From Callorhinus ursinus (Eukaryota; Chordata; Mammalia; Carnivora; Otariidae): a stretch of DNA of 64,000 bases. Shown piece by piece: positions 23,195 to 31,941 of this stretch. A program made the translations under genes and the position numbers. Numbering within the stretch: position 1 is the first letter of the stretch; each line of letters opens with the position of its first letter. The stretch spans positions 19,181,312-19,245,311 of the forward strand of contig NW_020312966.1 of NCBI RefSeq assembly GCF_003265705.1, read 5' to 3'. A model generated the notes under the pieces. That model was not told where the DNA came from and did not search any database. It saw only the letters and a list, made by a program, of their open reading frames with translations.

Positions 23195-23546
23195 AATTTG
23201 TGTTTTTTTTAAAAAGCTAAATACTATAAAAATGGATGGAATAAAGGAATTGCTTTCCTATCCAGTGGCACTCTTAGTGAATCCCATTGAATTTATAATG
23301 TCCTTAGCCTCGGAATTGTTCATTATTTCACAGGGACCTTGCTCTTCAGGTTTCCAGATTTAATAACAAATGCCTAAGTTGTACTTGATGAGGAAATTGA
23401 AGAGAATAAACTTACAGAACAATATAGAAAGGCTCTTCCTTTCAGTATTCCAGGTTTCTAAATGAAAGGCAGGGTGAGAAGGAGGAAGAGAGGTAAAAGT
23501 AATTTTAAAGCTACAATTAATATGAACTATTGATGCTGATAATCAC
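23195..23546. other. unique stretch, no feature seen
   Basis: No gene or repeat recognised apart from the SINE TSD at its left end. Confidence 0.5.
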
Positions 23547-24148
23547 TGTGGTAGGCAGAATAATGGCTTCCCAAAGATGTCCAAGTCCTAATGCCTAGAC
23601 CACTGAATGTGTTACCTTCCATGGCAAGCGGATTGCAGATCTATTTAAGGTTGAGAATTTCAAGGTAGAGAGATGAGCCTGAATTATCCATGTGGATCCA
23701 GCCTTACCACATGAACCCTTCCTTACAGTCCAGAGAAGTTTCCCTAGCTGGAGTCAGAGAGATTCCAAGTATGAGCAGGACTTGACACCCCATCACAGTG
23801 GTTCTGAGATGTAAGGGGACCATATACAATAGTGGCAGAGAGATTTCTAGATGCTAAGGGCTGCCCCTGGCTGACACGAGCAAGCAATGCTCAAGTACAG
23901 AGACCATTGAATTCCACCAAAACCCGAATGAGCTTGGACAGATTCTTCCCCAGAGCCTCCAGAAGGGAACACAGCCCTCCCATCACCTTGATTTTGGTCT
24001 TACGAGATCCTAGGGAGAGAAACCAACTGAACCACACTGTATCCAGACTTCTGACCTACCGAAACTGCTAGATAACAAATAATCACATGAATATTGTTTC
24101 ATGTCACTGAATTTGTGGTAATTTTTACAGCAACAGAAAACCAATACA
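23547..24148 (+). mobile_element. MLT1-type MaLR LTR
   Basis: Begins 'tgtggtaggcagaataatgg' and ends 'aaccaataca', so it has the TG...CA ends of an LTR. 'ccccagagcctccagaaggg' and 'tcaccttgattttggtctta' are typical of the 3' part of MLT1 LTRs. It is about 600 bp, somewhat long. I see no clean 5-bp TSD and no second LTR, so it may be a solo LTR. Confidence 0.8.
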
Positions 24149-25499
24149 ACCATCAACCAAAATAACAAATATAAAGATGCAGTGATCTTCCTCTTACCCA
24201 CAAAAGAGTGGGGACTCAAATCTTCCTGAGGCTGTCCCCATGACTTGGAGGAGGCATTCCCCAACACTGAACTCACCGATATGAAGAACTTTCCAAAATG
24301 TCAGCCATGTCTTTACTTGTGTCAGCCAATTATGATGAAGTGAAACTATTCTTTGTCCTGCTGGCATTCCACCATACAGTAATGGATCTGTGTTTGCTGT
24401 TACGTGCCACATGGCACTGGGACACCAACCGCTGACTGTGTCATCTAAAACACAGAGGGAAGCAAAAATTTAGGAATCTCTGATGTTAAAATTGGAGACA
24501 AGAAGTTTCATGACATGACATCCCTGATTTTTCATTTGAACTGAACACGAGCCTGTTTGAGGATTTTTGTCCAATGGTGAGTCTGTGCCCTAAATTATAC
24601 CACTACTACACAGTGCTAAAATCATCTTCATTATCTATGACACGTTACCAGTCATTAAAGCAATTTGAAAGACTGAGGCTGCTAGCCATCTTCCCTTAGA
24701 AATGCCCAATTATATTATCCAACCTCCTTGGAAAATTTTTATGGTGTGAGATCTCCCTAACTCACATCCACAGTTGATAAAAAGGCACATATTTTGCTCT
24801 TTGACATTTCAGATTGGTTTATATCTGATACCAGGTGTACGGTTTGGAAGGTAGAAAAACTTTCTAAGAAATTCAAGCTATTCACCTATCGTCAGCAGGA
24901 ATTCTTTGCCATAAATCTGACTTTTTTGAAAGACATCCACTATTATAGATTTTTGTCATCACCTTACCCTAGGGACATCATCTGCAAACCATCTAGGAAT
25001 ATTTTTTAACTGGATGCCAAGTGTCTGAGATTTTAGTTCAGGCTATAAGGATGCTATCAACAAATAGTTCTGGAGGTGTATTACTAAAGGGTGCTGAGAA
25101 TCAGTATGTTGCTTAATAATCAAGAACAGGAGTCAATCCTGAACTGACTTGCAAGCCTTGCCAGTCTCCATCAATAGAGGGCTGGAGGTTTATGAGAAAA
25201 CACAGCACCTACTCTGAGAACTTTCCATAACCTCTCCATTGTTAGATAGGAAACTGGCTTTCTGCTTCAGAACTAGAGGGTTCCAAGCCTGCCAACGTGG
25301 TCCAGAACACAAGTCTAGTCTAAGATTTACACTAATCCTTTGCTAATTAAGAGTTCAGCTCTTCAAGGAGATGACCTGCAGAGTCATTCTTCCTGATGAA
25401 AAAAACTACAAGAAACATTTTCTGTGTAATCATCTCAGACTATTTTTTTTTCATATTCTTAGTTCATTTTAAGATAAAACATAATCGCTTGTAATTTCT
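24149..25499. other. unique stretch, no feature seen
   Basis: About 1.3 kb with small open frames on both strands (up to 88 codons). None has a recognisable family. MaLR internal sequence would be possible next to the LTR, but I cannot see it. Confidence 0.45.
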
Positions 25500-25740
25500 G
25501 TACTCACAAATACAGCACAGAGACAGCCTAATAACAAAGCGCAAATTAACTGGTTACAACTTGATATTACTTTGGGGGCAAGGGTTGCGTATATGTTAAG
25601 AAATGCTGCTGGTCAAAGTTTGTGCTTTCATTTCTTTTGAGTTCCTGCGGTGAGCTGATCAGCCAAAGGGCAATTTTGCAGAAAGAAAGCGATGAGTTGT
25701 TAAAGAACCCTTCTTTCCTTTTCTGTTTAACCACTGCTCC
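25500..25740. promoter_or_regulatory. candidate conserved noncoding element
   Basis: Non-repetitive, base composition even, with retained CpGs ('aaagcgcaaa', 'ttgcgtatat', 'ctgcggtgag', 'aagcgatgag') in DNA that is otherwise CpG-poor, and with GGTTACAACTTGATATTAC-like AT motifs. The look is of constrained sequence, but this is weak evidence. Confidence 0.2.
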
Positions 25741-25799
25741 TTGACAAATTTGGAGAGATACCTTCTGTGGATGATAGAGCCTGATAAATTCTATTTATT

Positions 25800-26038
25800 C
25801 TCTTTTTTTTTTTTTAGAGAAAGAGAATGGGCACATGGGGGGGGGGGGGGCGGGGGGGGAGGGCAGAGAGGAGGGGGAGGGCAGAGAGGAGGGGCAGGGG
25901 AAGAGAGAGAGAGAGAATCCTAAATAGATTCCATGCCCAGCACAGAGCCTGATTGCGGGGCTTAATCTCACCAACCCTGAGATCATGACCTGAGCCGAAA
26001 TCAAGAGGCAGATGCTTAACCGACTGAACCACCCAGGT
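25800..26038 (-). mobile_element. carnivoran SINE with expanded G-rich tract
   Basis: On the minus strand, 'acctgggtggttcagtcgg' leads into 'ctcaggtcatgatctcagg' and a CT-rich tract that has expanded into long C-runs (G-runs on the plus strand, 25837-25859). The T-run at 25802-25815 is its poly-A tail. Short matching 'tattc' flanks hint at a TSD. Confidence 0.9.
25837..25859. repeat. poly-G tract
   Basis: Fourteen G, one C, then eight G on the plus strand, inside the GA-rich part of the SINE and followed by more G-rich units. It could form a G-quadruplex. Confidence 0.9.
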
Positions 26039-26433
26039 ATTCATTCTTTTAAAAATCAAAACTCAATGCTTACCATGTACCAGATGATGTAGGAACAAAA
26101 ATACAGAACACAGTTTCTGTTACAAACAGTATGTTCTCACAGCTCATAAAGAAACTCTGCATATACCTTTATAATAATAGAATACACACAGAAATATCAT
26201 GTCTCTATTTTTTGAAAAAGTTCACATGAATCGTTTCTTAGGAACCAGCCCACAATTTGTATATTTCATAATTAAAACAAATTATATCACACACGTCCAA
26301 AGCCTACAACAATTCCAGGTTTTATAATTATTTTTCTGTAGCATACATTTTAAGTAGGCTTATAACAGAAAAGGAAACATACACTTTAATCAGAATACTT
26401 TAAATCATACCATAGGATACTTTCCATGGAAAC

Positions 26434-26686
26434 GTTTTTTTTTTAATTTAATCTAATTTTATTATGTTATGTTAGTCACCATACAAAACATCAATAGTTT
26501 TTGATGTAGTGATCCACGATTCATTGTTTTTTTTATAACACCCAGTGCTCCATGCAGTATGTGCCCTCTTTAATACCCATCACCGGGCTAACCCGTCCCC
26601 CCAACCCCCCTCCCCTCTAGAACCATCAGTCTGTTTCTCAGAGTCCATAGTCTCTCATGGTTCATCTCCCCCTCCGATTTCCCCCC
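26434..26686 (-). mobile_element. 5'-truncated L1 3' end with intact TSD
   Basis: The plus strand starts with a T-run (poly-A of the minus strand), then 'ttatgttatgttagtcacca', 'ttttgatgtagtgatccacg', 'ccagtgctccatgcagtatg' and a CCCC-rich block, the wording of the 3' UTR of L1 families that I associate with caniform carnivores. Perfect 11-bp TSDs tccatggaaac lie at 26423-26433 and 26687-26697. Confidence 0.93.
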
Positions 26687-26712
26687 TCCATGGAAACATT
26701 CTATAGAAGTTC

Positions 26713-26870
26713 CCTGTCCAATACTAGAGCAGAGCCACTAGCGACATGTGGCTCTTTATATTTAAATTATTTAAAATTAAGAACTCAGTTCCTCAGCTGC
26801 ATTAACCCATTTCAAGTGCTCAAGAGCCACATGTGGCTAATGGCTACCATACTGGACAGCACAGAATATT
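26713..26870. mobile_element. palindromic hAT-type MITE
   Basis: About 158 bp with long inverted arms. The left arm contains 'ctgtccaatact' and 'gacatgtggctc'; the right arm is 'gagccacatgtggctaatgg' and ends 'atactggacag'. The arms pair over about 40 bp. The wording is that of an abundant mammalian hAT relic; I do not name the subfamily. Confidence 0.8.
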
Positions 26871-27179
26871 TTATTCATCATAGAGAGTTCGATTAGATAG
26901 TACATTTATAGTTGTCCCTGTATTTATCTTAATCCACAAAAGATGATATTTTCTTAACCCATGTCTTAGCCTTTTTTGTACAATTGTAGACTATAAAGGC
27001 TGTCTGAGAACAAATATACCAACACTTATTATTACCCAAGAGAACTAATGCTTAGAAAGTTTTAGGTGACAGGAAGATCACTCAGGGCTTTCCTCTAGAT
27101 TCTGAGGTCCATCTTGCATTGAAATCCATACCCTTCTGGTCCCTGACAAGAGTATGGTGGCTGATTGAAATCTAGGGCT
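26871..27179. other. unique stretch, possible MIR trace
   Basis: 'ttattattacccaagagaac' and 'ttaggtgacaggaagatcac' near 27030-27085 faintly resemble the MIR core on the plus strand. Nothing else is seen. Confidence 0.3.
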
Positions 27180-27440
27180 GAGATGATCAGATTTTATCTA
27201 CTATGGCAGTACTGATTGATTTGTAATAGCTGCTTGATTCAAGCTCCAGAGCTCAGAGAGAAAAAGTGGCTTGATGTGTTAATGATGACTCGCAGGTCAA
27301 GAGCTGATGTCGTACTTGCTGGCTAGGCATTTTCTATCACAAGCATTCGCGCGCAACTAATAAACGCACACACAGTGGGAAGATATACATGCAGAAGTAA
27401 AACAATTTTGAAGCAGACAATGGTCTATTTCATATCTCCT
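27180..27440. promoter_or_regulatory. candidate conserved noncoding element with CpG cluster
   Basis: Unique sequence with an AP-1/CREB-like 'taatgatgactcgcaggtca' (27280-27299), a 'gatgtcgtac' and the notable 'cattcgcgcgcaac' (27345-27358) followed by 'taataaacgc'. Several CpGs survive in an AT-rich, CpG-poor region, which suggests low germline methylation or selection. Confidence 0.3.
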
Positions 27441-28344
27441 GGACTACCTGAAAATCATCCTTCAGCTTTGGCTCTCTAACTTTAGAAGGATATAGATGGA
27501 ACTCTGGTGATAAAAGGAAAAACTTTAAACTACTCTCATACACGCTCCCCAAGCCCTGAATAACATAGCCCACCTTCTCTCCATCTTTTATAAGAGATAT
27601 GAGTCCTGTCTGGACTAAGAAAAACCTCTTTGGGATGGTTCTGTGAGAGAAACTATAAAATAACCTTCCAAGAGAGTCTTTTATGGAGAAAATGAAATGT
27701 CACCTCTCCTGCAGTGGCTTAAAAAATATGTTTTCCTGAAAATCAGAAGACACATGGAAGGCTCCTTCAGGCCACACGATTCTGCAATAGTCTCTAGAGG
27801 ATTTAAGAAATACAATTTCTCATTCTTAGACTCTGCCTGTCCACCGCATAAATTCCTAGTGCACTCTGTCCCTAGGAGAAAAATGTATTATTTTGCTCAC
27901 AGGATATGAAGTTTGAGATCTGCTTTAACTCCAACTTTCTCTTTGGAAGGTTGAGTTTTATAAAGATTTCCAAGCTTATCCATCTGAATCTCCATGTTGA
28001 AAACTCTGGTTCAGCCACCGTGAAGTTACACGGAGGTTGATTCCAGTTTGGCAGTTGTCTGGGAGTCTTGCTCCATCTATAGAGCTTTGGTCATCCTTCC
28101 ACAGCAAAGAAGAAAATGTAAATCTACTTTTTCCTCTTTGTTAGCAAGGCTCAGAGAATATATTGGTGAAAACATAAGTCTCTTTGATGAAATGTGATTT
28201 TTCAGTCATCTGTATGACTTTTTTTTTTTTTTCCATTTTCTGGGATAACCATGAATTGGTAGTATGAAAACAAAAGTGGTTTTTAAAGCAGATGTACTAA
28301 AGAAGAAATTCTCCGAAAGCCTCAATGACTACTGGAAGAATGTT
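27441..28344. other. unique stretch, no feature seen
   Basis: About 0.9 kb without a recognisable gene or repeat. A T-run lies at 28219-28232. Confidence 0.5.
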
Positions 28345-28533
28345 TTTTTTTAATTTTATTTATTTATTTGACAGAGATACAGCGAGAGAGGGAGTACAAG
28401 CAGGGGGAGTGGGAGAGGGAGAAGCAGGCTTCCCGTGGAGCAGGGAGCCGGATGTGGGGCTCGATCCCAGGACCCTGGGATCATCACCTGAGCTGAAGGC
28501 AATCGCTTAATGACTGAGCCACTCAGGCACCCC
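28345..28533 (-). mobile_element. carnivoran SINE with intact TSD
   Basis: On the minus strand: 'ggggtgcctgagtggctcag', 'tgatgatcccagggtcctgg' and CT tract. It ends in (AAAT)n and poly-A, seen as (TTTA)n and T-run on the plus strand. Perfect 12-bp TSDs tggaagaatgtt lie at 28333-28344 and 28534-28545. Confidence 0.96.
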
Positions 28534-28545
28534 TGGAAGAATGTT

Positions 28546-28961
28546 GTTATGATCAGGAGGACCACATTTATATAAAAGTGAGTCTATCAATTTAAATAGA
28601 AAAAAGAACTTGAAGGAAAATTATTCAATTTGGTTCTTAATTGAAATGTTTACATTATTAAGAATTTCTTTTTGCTCTAATTTGTGATTTGGCACAACGA
28701 TTCATACCGCTATCACCCTGGAAACCTTGTTTCAATCAATTTCTTAAGAAAATTCAATGATTCAATGACAATAACTTTGATGACTTAAGTTAAAGTGTCA
28801 GGTATTAATCTATGGTAATGGGTCTCCTTGTACATTTTAAGCACGTACAACAGTGACATAACGTAATGCACAGGCCTTCTACCAGCCGGACATTTCAGCA
28901 CAAAATGAGTATCTGATGATTTAAAGATATACCTTTAAAAATTCAAAATACAAAAAAAAGT
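28546..28961. other. unique stretch, no feature seen
   Basis: No gene or repeat recognised. Confidence 0.5.
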
Positions 28962-28980
28962 AAAAGAAAATATAGAAACA

Positions 28981-29172
28981 GGGGTGCCTGGGTGGCTCAG
29001 TCGTTAAGTGTCTGCCTTCGGCTCAGGTCATGATCCCAGGGTCCTGGGATCGAGCCCTGCATCAGGCTCCCTGTTCTGCGGGAAGCCTGCTTCTCCCTCT
29101 CCCACTCCCCCTGCTGTGTTCCCTCTCTCACTGTCTCTCTCTCTCTGTCAAATAAATAAATAAAAATCTTAA
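28981..29172 (+). mobile_element. young-looking carnivoran SINE with 19-bp TSD
   Basis: Close to the arctoid SINE consensus throughout: 'ggggtgcctgggtggctcag', 'tgccttcggctcaggtcatg', B-box-like 'gggatcgagccct' and tail 'gtcaaataaataaataaa'. Perfect 19-bp TSDs aaaagaaaatatagaaaca lie at 28962-28980 and 29173-29191. With no TSD decay and little head decay, this is among the youngest insertions in the window. Confidence 0.98.
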
Positions 29173-29293
29173 AAAAGAAAATATAGAAACAAATATTTTA
29201 TATAATTTTATGCAGCTTCTAAAAAGAATAGTTATAGTCTTATGTGAGAAAACATCAAATACAATCCTAAATATAATTCAGTCCCATATAGAA

Positions 29294-29360
29294 ATATATA
29301 TATGTATATACATATAAAAACCTACATATGTATATACATATGAAGTCTATATATAAACAG
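29294..29360. repeat. AT-rich palindromic repeat
   Basis: Two copies of the self-complementary unit tatgtatatacata (near 29301 and 29328), separated by about 13 bp and flanked by TATA runs. It could extrude a cruciform. Confidence 0.8.
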
Positions 29361-29490
29361 GAGAATTCCCATGTAAAGAATATTTTTAACAATGTGACAT
29401 ATGAATATTCTAATTACTAGCCATTTGCCAAGAAAATGCTAAAAGAAAAAAAGTGTAAATGAATTAACTTGGAAATGCAGGTAGAATGTC

Positions 29491-29705
29491 CAGTTAATAA
29501 CATTTACTGAGAGAGCTTATTATGTGGCAGGTATGATGCTAAACACTACACACATTCAGTCATTTGATCCTTATGAATCAGTAAGGTACAATTAATAACC
29601 ACATTTCATAGGAAAAGACTAAGATTTGTAGTGGTTTGCTAATTTGTCCAGTTACACGGCTAATAAATACCAAAGTCTATGCCAGATCTGTCTCATCCCA
29701 AGTTC
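29491..29705 (+). repeat. MIR SINE
   Basis: 'aataacatttactgagagag' and 'gtggcaggtatgatgctaa' at the left, then 'tttcataggaaaagactaag' and 'cagttacacggctaataa', follow the MIR consensus order. Confidence 0.75.
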
Positions 29706-29859
29706 TCTCTTTCGTGATGAATAGGTAAGAATTATTTTACATTAACATGTCAAAGCATCAGCTTATGAGGGTTGGGCTCTGCTCACTCAATTATGGTGTT
29801 TTATATATATATAAATGGTTATCTCCCAGGTGCTTAAAAATACACATTTATTTCAAGTG

Positions 29860-30010
29860 AATCAATGCATATTGAATGTGTACTTTGTGTTGGGTACTGT
29901 GCTAGCACATGAGAACAAAAAGATGAATAAGAGGTGGTTCAGGTCCTCAAGTAGGTCAGTCCAGTGGAGGAGAAAAGCACATAAACAAATGTTTATAATA
30001 TACCATGCTA
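29860..30010 (+). repeat. ancient interspersed repeat, family not resolved
   Basis: 'aatgtgtactttgtgttggg' then 'tcaggtcctcaagtaggtca' resemble the same repeat wording as at 4208-4510. A 118-codon open frame runs across it and is not a gene. Confidence 0.4.
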
Positions 30011-31009
30011 AATACCATGCTGCCAGGGTTCAAAGTGCTTCTGCAGAAAGAAGATGGCCTATTATTTGGGGAATCCATGTCTTTTTTAAAAGCCTGTTTG
30101 CAAGATTAATTTTCTTGGCAAGCTTTTTACTACATACCATTTGTACAGAATTCTGCTGTCAATTTTCATAAGTTCCCAAATAGTGGAGTTTTAAATGTTA
30201 TTGTTGTTAATACTAACATCCCTGAGGGTATTTCACAAACAAGCTTAGACACAGTCTAGTTATTCTAGAAGGAAATGCGTCTAAGTCACATAACATAGGT
30301 AATCCTTTTGGGGAAAGAAAATTAGGGTAAAAGGTGGTGGGAATTTTTCTTTGAGTGATATGTTCATGAAATTCTTAAATAGCCGGATAATAATTTGCTT
30401 CAGCCTTGTTGAAACAGCTAATAATATTTTGAGAAATTGCAGAGCTATGTTATGGAAATTAATTTGTAATTTCAGAATAGAGTTATGGGAAGAAGGAAAA
30501 AAGTTAACTTCTCCAATCTTCCATAAATTATGAGTGTTTAATTGGAGAAGCAGAGGGCCAGAGAGACAGACAGAAGGAAAAGGGGCTTCAGAGATGAGTA
30601 TCGAGGAAGCTGAATGTGTCCTATCATCTGGGGAATGACATGGATCCCAAATCAACAGATTGCAGGCACATTTTCAGAGAATTTGTATCTTGTTTTGGAT
30701 CAAAACAAATGACAAAAAAAAAAAAAAAGTCAACTTTCTCTTGTGATATGTGTCCAAGAAGGTTTTTGAAACTTTTGTTTTTATCCTTGAAGATCTTATC
30801 TGGAATTGTCAGAAGGAGAAAGAACTCATGTAACTGGACTATTTGGAAGACATGATACACATGTATTGACTTCAGCTAAGTATATCTTCAAATTTTTCCT
30901 GTTTTTTTCCCCAATATGTTTGAGTATCTAAAACTCCAGAATAGGTCATATATTTTTTCAACAACGATTTATGAAAACCCAGAAGAAATTAGATGTTTTA
31001 CATGTATTT
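30011..31009. other. unique stretch, no feature seen
   Basis: About 1 kb of unique-looking DNA with an A-run at 30713-30728. The 124-codon minus-strand frame at 30281-30655 has no family resemblance. Confidence 0.5.
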
Positions 31010-31170
31010 TTTAATCACATTAATCCTTCTATGGCCACCATTACTAGTCTCATTTTTTCAGACGAAATGTCTGGAACACGAGTGAAGAGATGTGACTAAG
31101 GTCTTACTACAGATTGCAGGTGTAAGAATTGAAATGCAAATCTGTCTTCTGGCTATAAAGTTGCAACTTT
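31010..31170 (+). repeat. MIR fragment (diverged)
   Basis: 'ctcattttttcagacgaaat' and 'aagagatgtgactaaggtct' resemble the MIR segment with 'ccattttacagatgaggaaa' and 'agtaacttgcccaaggtca'. It is weak but in the right order. Confidence 0.45.
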
Positions 31171-31578
31171 CACATATACCATGCTTCCTTCTCAGGAAAG
31201 TTCAAGTTTTATCTTTCTTTTCTTTAACTCAGCTTCCTATTACACTAAAATATGATCAGGATCTCCCATTATCTCCATTTATCTCTTTATACATCATGTC
31301 CATTGTTCCTATTTTAGAAGAATAGTACAAAATGTTGTTCAAGGAATTTTTTTTTGGCATGAGTGGGAATGCTTACATGATTTTTCTCTTCCCATTTAAA
31401 ATATGAGAATTACTTTGAATATTTCCAAATACTAAACCATTCTTAAATTACTGGCATGAATGCTATGTGGTCAAGGTATTTTTTTCTCTTAATATGTAGT
31501 TGGAGTCAATTAATAAGTTTGGAATCAATGAGTGAAATTGACCTGCAGTTTTATTATGTTATTATGCAATATTTGGTT
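31171..31578. other. unique stretch, no feature seen
   Basis: No gene or repeat recognised. Confidence 0.5.
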
Positions 31579-31592
31579 TCCAATATTCACTT

Positions 31593-31789
31593 TATTTTAT
31601 TTTTTTAAGATTTTATTTATTTATTTTAGAGAGAGAGAGTGTGTGTGAGGGGGGGAGGGAAAGAGAAAATCTCAAGCAGACTCCGGGCTGAGTGCAGAGC
31701 TCAAGGCAGGACTCCCAGGACCCTGAGATCATGACCTGAGCCAAAATCAAGAGTTGGTTGCTTAACCAACTGAGCCACCCAGGCACCCC
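31593..31789 (-). mobile_element. carnivoran SINE with TSD
   Basis: Minus strand: 'aggggtgcctgggtggctca', 'ttttggctcaggtcatgatc', CT tract and a tail seen as TTTATTTATTTTA on the plus strand. The 14-bp flanks tccaatattcactt (31579-31592) and tccaatgttcactt (31790-31803) are a TSD with one mismatch. Confidence 0.95.
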
Positions 31790-31892
31790 TCCAATGTTCA
31801 CTTAAAAAAAAAAAAGTATTTGTCTATGCTTTATGACACTTCAAATAATTGTGGAATCATGCCTTCCTTAAATCTAGGTAGAGAATTCACCT

Positions 31893-31941
31893 AACCAAAA
31901 AAAGAAAAAAGAAAGAAAAAAAAAGAAGAGAGAAAGAAAGA
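31893..31941. repeat. A/G-rich low-complexity tract
   Basis: Irregular AAAG/AGAG units over about 50 bp. Confidence 0.85.

Noticed and set aside
28981..29060. tRNA-like sequence
   Set aside because: It is the tRNA-derived head of a SINE, with no acceptor stem that would make a working tRNA. The same applies to the other SINE heads.
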